A stretch of DNA of 64,000 nucleotides from Paenibacillus sp. JCM 10914 (GTDB taxonomy: Bacteria; Bacillota; Bacilli; Paenibacillales; Paenibacillaceae). This document shows, one piece after another, positions 30,286-39,853 of this stretch (positions are counted from its first letter, which is position 1; each line of letters starts with the position of its first letter). Where the stretch lies: NCBI RefSeq assembly GCF_001315105.1, contig NZ_BAZR01000001.1:496001-560000 (forward strand). The letters are read 5' to 3'. Under the pieces are notes generated by a model, which saw only the letters and a list, made by a program, of their open reading frames with translations, was not told the DNA's origin and ran no database searches. The position numbers were made by a program, and so were the translations under genes.

Positions 30286-30314
30286 TTGTGATCTCGATTG
30301 AATGAAGTCGGAAC

Positions 30315-30354
30315 AGACGGTATACCCTGTTAAGAGGGAATACCGTCTCTTTTT
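30315..30354 (+). terminator. intrinsic terminator after metG
   Basis: GACGGTATaCCCT pairs with AGGGaATACCGTC, followed by CTTTTT. Confidence 0.85.
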
Positions 30355-30371
30355 ATGAGAGTTGTAGTGTA

Positions 30372-30449
30372 TTAATAGTAATTTTTACGATTTAGTTGAC
30401 AAGATAGATGGTCTGCTCTTATAATCTTGTTAGTAAAGATTACGATTAA
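30372..30449 (+). promoter_or_regulatory. znu operon promoter with two Zur-like operators
   Basis: TTGACA at 30396-30401 and TATAAT at 30420-30425, spacing 18, form a strong promoter. A Zur-like box at 30372-30394 matches the Bacillus 9-1-9 consensus well (right half TTTACGATTTA one mismatch, left half two mismatches) and touches the -35. A weaker box at 30427-30449 (right half ATTACGATTAA) covers the start site. Together they would allow tight zinc repression. Confidence 0.7.
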
Positions 30450-30477
30450 TACAGAGAGTGAATGTGGGGAGAAGACG

Positions 30478-31563
30478 ATGTTGAAGAGTAACAGTAAGCG
30501 TAAACGCAGTTTATGGACGGTAAGTAGTGCGGCGGTGATGGCGGCGGTACTGATTCTTTCGGGGTGTGGCAGCAAGACCGGTAGCTTGGAGGAAGGCAAA
30601 GTTAACGTGATTACGACCTTCTATCCAATATATGAATTCGCCAAAGAAATCGGTGGCGATGAGGTGAACGTACTTAATCTATTGCCCACAGGCGTCGAAC
30701 CGCATGATTGGACACCGCGGAGCCAGGACATTGTAAACACATCCAAAGCGCAATTATTTCTCTATAACGGAGCTGGACTGGAAGGATGGGTACCTGGATT
30801 TCTGAAAGGTCTGGATAAGAGTACCGAGGTGAAACCGGTTGAGGTTAGCCAAGGCATAGCTCTTATTGACGCTGAGGGCGACGATGGTCACGGTCATGGG
30901 CATAGTCACGGCACAACAGAGGATCATCAAGATGATACGGAACATGCCGCGGATGACCATGCGGACCACGATCATGAGCATGATCATGACCACGATCATG
31001 AACATGATGAGAATCAGCCGGAGGCAAGCGAGTCCTCGCACCACACAGATCCCCATACCTGGGTTAGCCCGAAGTCAGCCCTGATTATGGCTGAGAATAT
31101 TAAGAAGAGCTTCGTGGAGGTTGATCCAGAGCATAAGGAGCTTTACGAACAGCGTTTTGAAGGTTTGAAGGAGAAGTTGGTTGCTTTGGATCACAATTTC
31201 ACCACGGAATTGTCTAAATTGCCTAATCATGATATTGTTGTATCCCATCAAGCCTTTGGCTACTTGTGCCGGGATTATGGTCTGACACAGCACTCGATTA
31301 TGGGGTTGTCGCCTGATGCAGAACCGAGAGCGCAGGACATCGTGAACCTGACCAAGACGGTGAAGGAGAAGAATGTGCGCTACATTTTCTTCGAAGAGCT
31401 CGTATCGGATAAGCTAGCCCGTACCCTGGCGAATGAAGCTGGAGTCGAGACGCTGGTATTGAACCCAGTCGAAGGTTTGACCAAGGAACAAGTGGATGCC
31501 GGAGAGAATTACTTCACGTTGATGGAGAAAAATTTGCAAAATCTTAAGAAGGCCTTACAATAA
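30478..31563 (+). CDS. znuA: zinc ABC transporter substrate-binding lipoprotein
   Basis: High-affinity zinc receptor of cluster A-I. Lipobox LILSGC at residues 21-26 indicates a lipid anchor. The family pattern VITTFYPIYEFAKEIGGD and PTGVEPHDWTPRSQDI is followed by a long His/Asp-rich loop (about residues 135-185, many HDH and HEH units) typical of ZnuA, and by metal ligands in SSHHTDPHTW, VSHQAFGY and FFEELVSDK. ATG 30478 follows GGGGAGAAG. It is the first gene of znuA-znuC-znuB. Confidence 0.95.
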   Translation: MLKSNSKRKRSLWTVSSAAVMAAVLILSGCGSKTGSLEEGKVNVITTFYPIYEFAKEIGGDEVNVLNLLPTGVEPHDWTPRSQDIVNTSKAQLFLYNGAGLEGWVPGFLKGLDKSTEVKPVEVSQGIALIDAEGDDGHGHGHSHGTTEDHQDDTEHAADDHADHDHEHDHDHDHEHDENQPEASESSHHTDPHTWVSPKSALIMAENIKKSFVEVDPEHKELYEQRFEGLKEKLVALDHNFTTELSKLPNHDIVVSHQAFGYLCRDYGLTQHSIMGLSPDAEPRAQDIVNLTKTVKEKNVRYIFFEELVSDKLARTLANEAGVETLVLNPVEGLTKEQVDAGENYFTLMEKNLQNLKKALQ

Positions 31564-31666
31564 TAAAGATGGGGGATTTTTGTCCCCATCTTATTTCATG
31601 TCATCGAGTGAACAACGCTATCGTATGAATGATAGAGAGATTATAGAGAAGGGCGGCCAGGTTATT

Positions 31667-32416
31667 ATGGAACCGGCAGCACAAGATTGCCATTTACCGA
31701 TTATTCAGATTAACGATGTATCATTTCATTACCGTGACCAGCAGGTCATCAAGAATCTTAATTTCTCGATTAAAGAACGAGATTTCGTAGGCATTGTGGG
31801 CTCGAACGGTGCAGGTAAGACCACGATGCTCCGAATGATTGTCGGTCTGCTTCCGGCCGCGGAAGGTTCGATTGAGCTGTTTGGTCAGCCGATTCGCAAG
31901 TTTCAGGACTGGGAGCGCATTGGTTACGTTCCGCAGAAGAACGCGTTCAATCCGTTGTTTCCGGCAACGGTACGCGAGGTGGTCCTGTCGGGGCTGTATA
32001 ATCGCAAGAAGATGTTTCGAAGATTGAACCGGCTTGACCAACAGAAATGCGAGGATGCTCTCGAAGTGATGCGTATCCAAGACATTGCCAACAAGCGAAT
32101 CGGCGAGCTGTCCGGCGGGCAGCAGCAGCGCGTATTTCTGGCAAGGGCGCTTATCAACCGCCCGGATCTTTTGATTCTGGACGAGCCTACCATTGGCATC
32201 GATGCCGAGACACAGGCCGGATTTTTTGAACTGATCACGCACATGCACGCCCATCACAACATGACTTTTCTGATGGTAACGCATGATTTGGATATGGTGA
32301 AAGACTATTTAGGACAGTCACCGGTATCGCAGAACGGCAAGATCCAATTTTTCGTAAGACATTCCCATGAAATCGAGAACTGTGCTGAAGAGGACCTGCA
32401 GCATTCGCTCATATAA
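31667..32416 (+). CDS. znuC: zinc ABC transporter ATP-binding protein
   Basis: Cytoplasmic ATPase that powers zinc import. Walker A GSNGAGKTT, signature LSGGQQQRVFLARAL, Walker B LLILDEPTIGID and the H-loop VTHDLDM are all present. The C-terminal RHSHEIENCAEEDLQHSL is typical of the ZnuC/AdcC branch. I favour ATG 31667 (249 residues); the frame is open further upstream (ATG 31625) but there is no better ribosome site there. It sits 103 bp after znuA. Confidence 0.93.
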   Translation: MEPAAQDCHLPIIQINDVSFHYRDQQVIKNLNFSIKERDFVGIVGSNGAGKTTMLRMIVGLLPAAEGSIELFGQPIRKFQDWERIGYVPQKNAFNPLFPATVREVVLSGLYNRKKMFRRLNRLDQQKCEDALEVMRIQDIANKRIGELSGGQQQRVFLARALINRPDLLILDEPTIGIDAETQAGFFELITHMHAHHNMTFLMVTHDLDMVKDYLGQSPVSQNGKIQFFVRHSHEIENCAEEDLQHSLI

Positions 32417-32456
32417 TTGATGAACCAGGTTCATGCAGGAGAAGGAGACGTTATCA

Positions 32457-33262
32457 TTGCTTGATATTTTGCTTAGCGATTTTTTTCAGCGGGCTTTGAT
32501 TGGCGGTGTGCTAATCGGGATTACAGCTCCGCTTATCGGCATATTCCTCGTGCTGCGCAGGTTGTCCATGATTGGCGATACGTTGTCACATGTGACCATT
32601 GCGGGGGTTGCGCTTGGCTTTCTGATCGAGGTGTACCCCCTTGCCGCGGGATTGGTATTCGCAGTGCTTGCTTCATTCGCGATCGAGAAGCTTAGGAAGC
32701 ATACAAGAGTTATGCCGAGTTGTCCATCGCTATTATTATGTCCGGGGGCGTTGCATTAGCCTCGCTGTTCTTCACGCTGGGAATGGGCTATAATACGGAT
32801 GTTATGAGTTACTTGTTCGGCAGTATCTACACCTTGGATGCAACTGATATTTATATGGTGGCTGGTGTCACAGTCGTCGTGATTCTGGTGGTGGTGATGT
32901 TCTTCAAAGAGTTCTTTCTGCTCAGCTTTGAGGAAGATGCCGCGAGCGTAAGTGGACTTCCTGTGAAATTGATGAACATGATCATTACCGTCATGACTGC
33001 ACTTGTCGTCAGTACAGCGATCAAAATCGTAGGTGCCCTGCTCGTCTCGGCCTTGTTAACGATACCGGTGGCCATCAGTTTATTGCTGGCAAGAAGCTTC
33101 AGAAGTTCCATCGTATTGTCGGTCATCATCTCAGAAATAGCTGTTATCGGTGGATTGATGCTTGCAGGTGTGTTCAATCTTGCTCCAGGAGCAACGATTG
33201 TACTGCTGCTCATCGGGCTTCTGATCATAACACTGGTTGGTAAAAAAGGCTTTACGACGTAA
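32457..33262 (+). CDS. znuB: zinc ABC transporter permease (one 1-base deletion)
   Basis: Integral membrane part of the zinc importer, family ABC-3, with eight or nine hydrophobic segments. It opens with SDFFQRALIGGVLIGITAPLIG-type sequence (shown here as FFQRALIGGVLIG) and LRRLSMIGDTLSHVTIAG, the typical family signature. The likely start is TTG at 32457, eight bases after AAGGAGA; an ATG at 32433 is in frame but precedes the ribosome site. The frame breaks after 32700; with one base added it reads KLRKPYKSYAELSIAIIMSG and gives 268 residues. Confidence 0.88.
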
Positions 33263-33278
33263 GGGGGTCAGATTTGAA

Positions 33279-33992
33279 ATGGCTGATATTCATTTCGGCA
33301 TCGCATTTGCTGCTGGATTGGCTTCATTTATATCACCGTGCTGTTTGCCGTTATACCCGTCATATTTATCGATTATTACGGGCATGTCCGTCCACGATTT
33401 GAAGAATGATCAGAATCGCAAAGAGGTGCGGTTCCGGACGATGACGCATACGTTGGCATTTATCCTCGGGTTTTCTGTCGTGTACTATACGCTCGGCTGG
33501 GGAGCAGGTTTGTTCGGGGAATTCTTCACGGAGTATCAGGATTTAATTCGGCAGTTGTCTGCACTTTTGATTATTTTAATGGGTTTGCTGTTGGTGGGTT
33601 TATTCCAACCCAAATTCCTGATGAAGGACCGAAAGTTTAACTTTAAAGGGAAGCCAACGGGATACATAGGAACGTTTCTGTTTGGTATCGGTTTCGCCGC
33701 AGGGTGGTCGCCTTGTGTTGGACCGATCTTAACTGCCATCATTGCACTGGCTGCCTCCGATCCGGGAGCCTGGTTCCCGTTAATCACGGCCTATTCGTTG
33801 GGCTTTGCGGTTCCATTCTTCGTGCTCGCTTTCTTTATCGGCTCAACAAAATGGATACTCAAGTATTCCAGTGTACTGATGAAGGTCGGCGGTGTATTGA
33901 TGATACTCATGGGGATTCTGCTGTTTACAGATCAGATGTACCGCATTACGATCTGGCTCCAGAGCATTACGCCCGATTGGCTTATATTCTAG
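33279..33992 (+). CDS. ccdA: CcdA-family thiol-disulfide transporter / cytochrome c biogenesis protein
   Basis: A 237-residue membrane protein with six hydrophobic segments. It carries the paired redox cysteines of the DsbD-gamma/CcdA family: SPCCLPLYPSY in the first helix and GWSPCVGPIL in the fourth. Members pass electrons across the membrane for cytochrome c maturation or spore-coat thiols. ATG 33279 follows AAGGGGGT and lies 17 bp after znuB, so it may be cotranscribed with the zinc transporter, although no functional link is known. Confidence 0.88.
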   Translation: MADIHFGIAFAAGLASFISPCCLPLYPSYLSIITGMSVHDLKNDQNRKEVRFRTMTHTLAFILGFSVVYYTLGWGAGLFGEFFTEYQDLIRQLSALLIILMGLLLVGLFQPKFLMKDRKFNFKGKPTGYIGTFLFGIGFAAGWSPCVGPILTAIIALAASDPGAWFPLITAYSLGFAVPFFVLAFFIGSTKWILKYSSVLMKVGGVLMILMGILLFTDQMYRITIWLQSITPDWLIF

Positions 33993-34144
33993 TGGGTAAA
34001 GGGTGGTCATGGTCTGTTCATATATCAATATTGTCATATTGAATGGACCAGGACTTGCCAACGGGTCTGCAAAACATGTATCATTACTAGTGCAGGTAAT
34101 AAGAAAATACTTAGGTTATGTAATTATAGAAAAGAGGGAATAAG

Positions 34145-34570
34145 ATGCCGACACCTAGCATGGAGGATTATTTGGAGCGCATCTACAAGTTGATTGACGA
34201 GAAGGGTTATGCGCGCGTTTCGGATATTGCCGAAGGCTTGGAGGTTCACCCCTCATCCGTTACCAAAATGATTCAGAAGCTGGATAAGGACGAATATCTA
34301 ATCTACGAGAAGTATCGCGGGTTGGTGCTTACCAGTAAGGGCAAGAAGATGGGGAAAAGACTTATGGAACGTCATCATCTGCTGGAGGAATTCCTGGAGA
34401 TGATTGGTGTACAGGATGAGAATATTTATAAAGACGTGGAAGGCATCGAACATCATTTGAGCTGGGATTCCATCACGAGAATCGAGACACTTGTTGAGTA
34501 TTTCAAGCGTGACGAGAATCGGCTCCAGGATTTGCGTGACGTTCATAATGAGTTGATTAATGAATCCTAA
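34145..34570 (+). CDS. mntR: manganese transport regulator MntR (DtxR family)
   Basis: A 141-residue metal-dependent repressor. The N-terminal helix-turn-helix is [28 protein letters not shown], and the manganese ligands of the family are visible as Asp in MEDYLERI, the Glu of EEFLEMIG and the His residues in ERHHLLEE and EGIEHHLSW. Start ATG follows AGAGGGAATA. It is the first gene of the conserved Bacillales yqh order (yqhN position). Confidence 0.95.
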   Translation: MPTPSMEDYLERIYKLIDEKGYARVSDIAEGLEVHPSSVTKMIQKLDKDEYLIYEKYRGLVLTSKGKKMGKRLMERHHLLEEFLEMIGVQDENIYKDVEGIEHHLSWDSITRIETLVEYFKRDENRLQDLRDVHNELINES

Positions 34571-34573
34571 TGT

Positions 34574-34604
34574 GGCATCTGTCCGCTTGTGACAGATGCC
34601 TTTA
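34574..34604 (+). terminator. hairpin terminator after mntR
   Basis: GGCATCTGTC pairs with GACAGATGCC, followed by a short TTT. Confidence 0.7.
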
Positions 34605-34686
34605 AACTATGCAGTCATATTTATGAAGTGTGCGAAATAGACTAGATTTACCTGCAAATTTTATATTTTCGGAGGATTAATAGATT

Positions 34687-36240
34687 ATGAAACTTCGTCG
34701 ATGGTTGTTGGTTCTCATGATGCTGTTGCTCTGTCTCCCGTCGGTGGTCCCAACTGCGCAAGCGAAGACAGTCGATATTAGCATTTTGCTAGATGGTGTT
34801 AAATTGAATAGTGACGTTTCTCCATACATATTACCTAAGGTTTATGTCACCATGGTACCGACACGCGTAATTAGTGAAGGTTTAGGGGCAGGGGTAGCTT
34901 GGGATCAGAAAGCAAAAACCGTAACGATCCGCAAGGACGGTGCCGATCTGAAGTTGACCTCCGGTAAGTCATCAGCAATCGTGAACGGGTCGCCAGTAGC
35001 GCTGGATGCGTCCGTACAGATTAAGAACGGCCGGGTTATGGTTCCGCTTCGATTCATCAGCGAGAACTTGGGCTTGAGGGTTGAATGGAATCAAGCTGCA
35101 CAGCGTATCTCGCTGTTCTCTGGCGCGGTGGTTACACCGCCGGTTACTAAGCAAGATGAGATACGCGGGGCCTGGATATCCACGGTGTTTAATCTAGACT
35201 GGCCGAAGGACAAATCGACGGCTGCTCAGCAGCAAGCCCAGTATATTGCGATGCTCGACTCCTTGCAGGAAGTCGGCATCAATACCGTGTATGTTCAGGT
35301 TAGACCTGCAGGAGATGCCTTGTATCCGTCGTCCCTGGTGCCATGGTCGAAAGTGCTGACAGGTATTCAAGGTACAGATCCCGGCTATGATCCGTTGGCA
35401 TTTATGATTGAAGAGACACATAAGCGGAACATGGAATTCCATGCCTGGTTCAATCCGTTTCGTGCGAATACGGACATCTTGACGGCGACACTGCATCCTT
35501 CGCATGTTGCGCTCACCCATCCTGAATGGATTGTAAATACCGGTAAGCAGCTCTACATCAACCCGGGCATTCCGGATGCAAGGCAGCATATTATCGATAC
35601 GATAATGGAGGTTGTGAACGAATACGATGTTGATGGTATCCATCTCGATGATTATTTCTATCCATCGAACACGGTATTTAACGATGATGCAGCCTATCGT
35701 CTGTACAATAACGGAGCCTACACCAATCTGGGGGACTGGCGCCGCGGCAATATTAATAAATTCGTGAAATCGCTCGGGGAGAGCATCCACCAAGCGAAGC
35801 CGGACCTTCAGTACGGTATTAGCCCGTTCGGCGTCTGGCGAAATCAGTCGGTTGATAAGACCGGCTCCGATACGAAGGCAGGGGTTACCGCATATGACAG
35901 CATGTACGCTGACGTACGCACCTGGATAAAGAGCGGCTGGATCGATTACGTGGCACCGCAGCTATATTGGAGCATGAGTAACCCGGCTGTCGATTACGAC
36001 AAACTGGTGGACTGGTGGGTCCAAGAAGTGCAGGGAACAGGTGTAGATTTGATTATCGGACATGCGCCATACAAGCTTGGTACATCGGAGATCGGGTGGC
36101 AGAGCGCTTCTGAAATCATCAATCAATTGAAGTATAATCAGAAGTATCCGGAGATTACCGGCAGCATTTTCTTCAGAGCAGAGAATATTTTGAATAATCC
36201 GTTAGGTCTTAAACAGCTATTGCAATCATATTATAAATAA
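34687..36240 (+). CDS. secreted glycosyl-hydrolase-like protein (GHL10/DUF187) with stalk domain
   Basis: A 517-residue exported protein. Signal peptide (LLVLMMLLLCLPSVVPTAQA) is followed by one copper-amine-oxidase-N-like stalk domain (about residues 30-150, YVTMVPTRVISEGLG to VPLRFISENLG) and a TIM-barrel catalytic region of the GHL10 family, with EIRGAWISTVFNLDWP, VYVQVRPAGDALYPS, FHAWFNPFRAN and DGIHLDDYFYPS; the last likely carries acidic catalytic residues. Family members are thought to act on cell-wall or extracellular glycans. It interrupts the usual mntR-yqhO neighbourhood. ATG follows CGGAGG. Confidence 0.85.
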   Translation: MKLRRWLLVLMMLLLCLPSVVPTAQAKTVDISILLDGVKLNSDVSPYILPKVYVTMVPTRVISEGLGAGVAWDQKAKTVTIRKDGADLKLTSGKSSAIVNGSPVALDASVQIKNGRVMVPLRFISENLGLRVEWNQAAQRISLFSGAVVTPPVTKQDEIRGAWISTVFNLDWPKDKSTAAQQQAQYIAMLDSLQEVGINTVYVQVRPAGDALYPSSLVPWSKVLTGIQGTDPGYDPLAFMIEETHKRNMEFHAWFNPFRANTDILTATLHPSHVALTHPEWIVNTGKQLYINPGIPDARQHIIDTIMEVVNEYDVDGIHLDDYFYPSNTVFNDDAAYRLYNNGAYTNLGDWRRGNINKFVKSLGESIHQAKPDLQYGISPFGVWRNQSVDKTGSDTKAGVTAYDSMYADVRTWIKSGWIDYVAPQLYWSMSNPAVDYDKLVDWWVQEVQGTGVDLIIGHAPYKLGTSEIGWQSASEIINQLKYNQKYPEITGSIFFRAENILNNPLGLKQLLQSYYK

Positions 36241-36266
36241 CGGGCAAGTCCTACAGGTATGAAACT

Positions 36267-36313
36267 TCCCCCGCGCTCATACATAGTCAATAGACCATGT
36301 GAGGCGGGGGTTT
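36267..36313 (+). terminator. terminator immediately upstream of the patatin gene
   Basis: CCCCCGC (36268-36274) and CTCAtACAT pair with ATGTGAG and GCGGGGG (up to 36310), followed by TTTGTT. The 3' arm also lies where the ribosome site of the next gene should be. Confidence 0.75.
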
Positions 36314-36320
36314 GTTGTGT

Positions 36321-37247
36321 ATGCTTATCAATGCGGTGTTTGAAGGCGGTGGAGTAAAAGGGATATCGCTGGCAGGGGCAGTCAGAGCCGCGGAGAATGC
36401 CGGTATTGAGTTTAGCCGCGTGGCGGGAACATCCTCCGGCTCGATTGTGGCTTCGGTGCTTGCTGCAGGCTATCGGTCCGACGAAATGAAGCGAATCATT
36501 GAGGAGACACCGTTTCACTCTTTTTTGCAGCGCGCGCCCATATTTAATACGAAAATTATCGGACCAGCCATGCGCGTCTTCATTAAGAAGGGGTTATATT
36601 CCGGGGATGCGCTTGAGAGTTGGATTCGGGATATCTTGCTTGCGCGAGGGATATTTACCTTCTCCGACATTCCGGCAGGCAAACTATACATCGTCGCTTC
36701 GGATATAACGAATGGCAAGCTCCTGGTCCTGCCAGACGGGCTGCGGCAATACGGTATTAATCCGGCTACTTTTCCCGTGGCCAAAGCGGTGCGTATGAGT
36801 TGCAGCATTCCGTATTTCTTCGATCCGGTTATTCTGCGTTTGCTTGGCCGTGCTGCGAAGGGCAAATCATTAGGAGAGCAGTTCGTGTATATCGTGGATG
36901 GTGGTTTGCTTAGTAATTTTCCGCTGTGGCTCTTTGATCGAGATACAAAGGGAGGGCCGAAGCCGTTGCCGGTACTTGGTTTTCAAATGGTCGGGAAAAA
37001 GGAATCTCAGCCGCATGTGATTGAAGGTCCCATCGGGATGCTGACCGCGATGTTTGAGACGATGCTGTCAGCCCACGATGAGCGTTTTATTGAACAGCCA
37101 AACCGCGGCCGTACGATCAAGATACCGACCTTGGGCATAGGCACAACTCATTTCCAACTTACGAAAGAAGAAAGTGACCAGTTGTACAATTCGGGCTTAA
37201 CCGCAGGTACCCAGTTCTTCACTCGCTGGAGTGCCGAGCAGCAATAA
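36321..37247 (+). CDS. patatin-like phospholipase family protein (YqhO-like)
   Basis: Putative serine lipid hydrolase, 308 residues. It has the patatin oxyanion motif FEGGGVKGISLAG at the start, the nucleophile elbow GTSSGS (Ser near residue 40) and the catalytic Asp in VDGGLLSNFP, thus a complete Ser-Asp dyad. No signal peptide; probably cytoplasmic or membrane-associated. ATG 36321 has no separate AGGAGG; the only purine-rich tract at the right distance is GAGGCGGGGG, the 3' arm of the terminator hairpin. Its position after mntR matches yqhO of B. subtilis. Confidence 0.88.
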   Translation: MLINAVFEGGGVKGISLAGAVRAAENAGIEFSRVAGTSSGSIVASVLAAGYRSDEMKRIIEETPFHSFLQRAPIFNTKIIGPAMRVFIKKGLYSGDALESWIRDILLARGIFTFSDIPAGKLYIVASDITNGKLLVLPDGLRQYGINPATFPVAKAVRMSCSIPYFFDPVILRLLGRAAKGKSLGEQFVYIVDGGLLSNFPLWLFDRDTKGGPKPLPVLGFQMVGKKESQPHVIEGPIGMLTAMFETMLSAHDERFIEQPNRGRTIKIPTLGIGTTHFQLTKEESDQLYNSGLTAGTQFFTRWSAEQQ

Positions 37248-37290
37248 AAAACCGTCCAACCCAGCGAAAGTGCAGGGTGGACGGTTTTTT
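37245..37290. terminator. bidirectional terminator
   Basis: AAAAAACCGTCCA pairs with TGGACGGTTTTTT; poly-A on one side and poly-T on the other serve the converging patatin and yqhP transcripts. It overlaps the patatin stop codon. Confidence 0.92.
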
Positions 37291-37296
37291 AGGTGT

Positions 37297-37632
37297 TCAG
37301 TGATATTTCGGGACATCATCCGAGGAGTCGCCGCTCTTCCCTTTCTGTCCTTCAATGACCTGGAACGGATATTGTTTGCGTTTGCCTTGATGGCTGTTTT
37401 TGCGCAATGGCTGGTTCTGGGTAGCAACCTTGGCTGCCGTACGCTTGGAAGGTTTGACCTTCGGTCGCTTACTCAGACGGCGTGGTGGAAAGCGATATAA
37501 CAGATAGACGATCCCCACGATAATCAGCGGGATGATTAATTGCCTTAGGAATACAGGGTTGGTTATTGCGTAAATACATCCCAGAGCCGCTAACGAAATT
37601 GCCGTCCAAAAAATGATCGCATGCCTTCTCAT
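37297..37632 (-). CDS. small membrane protein, YqhP-like
   Basis: A 111-residue protein with two hydrophobic segments near the N-terminus (AIIFWTAISLAALGCIYAI and LIIPLIIVGIVYLLYRF), then a basic, disordered tail (PPRRLSKRPKVKPSKR to KGKRKQYPF). By position between the patatin gene and yqhQ it corresponds to yqhP of Bacillus. Function unknown. It follows yqhQ by six bases on the same strand and is probably cotranscribed with it. Confidence 0.7.
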   Translation of the reverse strand: MRRHAIIFWTAISLAALGCIYAITNPVFLRQLIIPLIIVGIVYLLYRFPPRRLSKRPKVKPSKRTAAKVATQNQPLRKNSHQGKRKQYPFQVIEGQKGKSGDSSDDVPKYH

Positions 37633-37638
37633 GGATTA

Positions 37639-38630
37639 TCACCCTTTCGCGGGATCCAGCACACTTCCAGTCACAGATTGCTGTACGGGTACGTTCTCGT
37701 ATTGAGCATCTAACTCACGCATTCTGTTAAAGGATGCGATGGATACTTCAACTTGATCATCGGTAGGTTCTTTGGTAGTCAGAAGCTGTAACCACAGTCC
37801 CGGGTATCCGAGGAAGCGCAGAACCGGGGTTTCACGCATGGCGTTGGTGAGCTTCAGGAATTCGAAGGAAACCCCCAGTACGACGGGAAGCAGCACGATT
37901 CGTTGGAGGACGCGCTCCGTCATGGTCTCCCATGGAACAACGGAGTATACAACCACGCCGAGTACGATGGTCAACATCATGAAGCTGCTGCCGCAGCGAT
38001 AGTGCAGCCGCGTGTACTTCTGTACGTTCTTGACCGTCAATTCTTCGCCGGCCTCGTGTGCGCTGATGACTTTGTGTTCCGCGCCGTGGTATTGGAATAG
38101 ACGCTTAATCACCTTCGTCTGCGAGATGGCCCACAAATAAACGAGCAGGAGAATCAATTTAATAACGCCTTCAATTAGATTACGTATGACGTAATTGTCT
38201 AATACATTCCCGAAAAAGAAATCCTCTACAAATACGGGCACAAGCGTAAAGAGCAGCTTGCCAAAGATAAAGGAAAGGACGCTGACCGCAGCTACGCCGA
38301 TAATCATGCTTAGGCTCCAGCCTGAATCTTCCTTCTCTTTCTGCTTCTCGCGTTCTTCCGGCTCGAGTGTATCATCGGCATAAGCATCGGCTGAATAGTT
38401 TAGATGTTTGGAGCTTTAATCGATGAATCTATAAGACTAACGATGCCGCGCAGCAGTGGAATCTTGCGCAACTTTCGTACCCAGTTCTTATCCTCGCGAG
38501 GTACTTCAAGAAACATGATTTCATTATTTTTCCGCCGTACGGCCGTCACATTGACGTGCTTGCCACCGAACATGACGCCTTCGATGACAGCTTGTCCGCC
38601 GTAACTAATCGGGGTTGACTTATCGGACAA
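37639..38630 (-). CDS. yqhQ: DUF1385 membrane protein YqhQ (one 1-base deletion)
   Basis: Membrane protein of unknown role found throughout Firmicutes. The N-terminal GGQAVIEGVMFGGKH and the central FQYHGAEHKVISAHEAGE and LHYRCGSSFMML are diagnostic of DUF1385. The frame breaks between 38412 and 38413; the repaired junction reads SSIKASKHLNYSADAYAD and the protein has 330 residues. The best start is TTG 38630, nine bases behind AGGGAGG; the ATG at 38651 is in frame but would place the ribosome site inside the gene. Divergent from yqhR. Confidence 0.85.
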
Positions 38631-38785
38631 CCAGTTCACCCTCCCTGACATGTATATTCGTTCTATGCACTATTGTATCGAATTTTGAAAGTAATTACTA
38701 GTTGGATTAGTCCCTCAGAATGCGGAGCATACTACTCCTAGAAAACCAATGAACACCATTTATGATGATAAAGGGAGCGAGTTAT

Positions 38786-39283
38786 ATGCACGAGCAGAAA
38801 TTCCGGCAGGAGAATCAAGTGACGAATCCGTTTCTTTTTGCCTTGGAACTTGGATATTACGCCGGCCTGATCTGGGGAGCGGTCCGCTGGGGATTTTATT
38901 GGCTGCAGTTTAGCCGGATATTGCCGGGATTTCTATTAGAGCCGTTCTTCAAACATCCCTTTCTGGTAAGTACGGCGGGACAGATCGCCGGTTGGTTGTC
39001 ATTTATCGGCTTCTCCGTCATCGCCGCGCTAATCTATGTCTTGTTGTGCCGCAAGTTAAAAGGTCCTTGGCCGGGTATCGCCTACGGCGTGCTATGGTGG
39101 GTTGTGCTGTTCGTTGTCCTAAATCCATGGCTGGGCTTTACCGATCCCGTTATCAAACAGACATGGGACACTAATATATCCGAATTCTGCCTGTTCACGT
39201 TATGGGGACTCTTTATCGGTTATACGACGGCACAGGAATTTACGGATGAGCGGATGAGAGAGCCGAAGAAGGTGACGGGCTGA
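38786..39283 (+). CDS. yqhR: YqhR family membrane protein
   Basis: A 165-residue membrane protein with about four hydrophobic segments ([71 protein letters not shown]) and short charged ends. It is recognised mainly by its position between divergent yqhQ and aroQ, as in B. subtilis. Start ATG 38786 follows AAGGGAGCGAG. No function is known. Confidence 0.75.
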   Translation: MHEQKFRQENQVTNPFLFALELGYYAGLIWGAVRWGFYWLQFSRILPGFLLEPFFKHPFLVSTAGQIAGWLSFIGFSVIAALIYVLLCRKLKGPWPGIAYGVLWWVVLFVVLNPWLGFTDPVIKQTWDTNISEFCLFTLWGLFIGYTTAQEFTDERMREPKKVTG

Positions 39284-39362
39284 AATAAGAAAAACTTCTC
39301 AATATGAGCCTGCCTATGGTAAAATAGCTTTTGGTTATTTGACGATAAAGGTGGGAAACCCT

Positions 39363-39809
39363 ATGAAATCCATATGGGTGATAAACGGACCGAATTTGAA
39401 TCTGCTCGGCTTCCGGGAACCAGGGATTTATGGTTCGCTCAGCTTGCAGGCCATTGAAGATCGGTTGCGCAAACAAGCGGAGGTAACCGGGATTGCGATT
39501 ACCTTCTATCAATCGAACCATGAAGGGGCCATCATCGACCGAATTCATGAGGCGATCGGTCAGGCAGATGGCATTCTCTTGAATCCCGGGGCGCTGACTC
39601 ATTACAGCTACGCGCTGCGAGATGCCATCAGCTCGGCCCGAATACCGACGGTTGAGGTTCATCTGTCGAACATTCATGCCAGAGAGGCGTTTCGGCACAC
39701 TTCTGTCATCGCACCGGTTGCCGTCGGTCAGATCGCGGGTTTTGGTGCAGCCAGTTATACGCTGGGATTGTCGGCTCTGCTGCATGCCTTAGAGAACCAA
39801 GAGGTTTGA
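39363..39809 (+). CDS. aroQ: type II 3-dehydroquinate dehydratase
   Basis: Third step of the shikimate pathway: 3-dehydroquinate to 3-dehydroshikimate. The 148-residue protein has the family start [19 protein letters not shown] with the active Tyr, the segment [16 protein letters not shown], the active His in [15 protein letters not shown], and [16 protein letters not shown]. It corresponds to yqhS. ATG follows AAAGGTGGG. Confidence 0.96.
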   Translation: MKSIWVINGPNLNLLGFREPGIYGSLSLQAIEDRLRKQAEVTGIAITFYQSNHEGAIIDRIHEAIGQADGILLNPGALTHYSYALRDAISSARIPTVEVHLSNIHAREAFRHTSVIAPVAVGQIAGFGAASYTLGLSALLHALENQEV

Positions 39810-39853
39810 TGCAAGCTGAACAGAGTTGAATCGGGTGAGAGGAGCTGGATGAA

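Noticed and set aside
34009..34050. Hairpin between ccdA and mntR as terminator
   Set aside because: Arms GGTC/GACC and CAATAT/ATATTG are broken by mismatches and no T-run follows.
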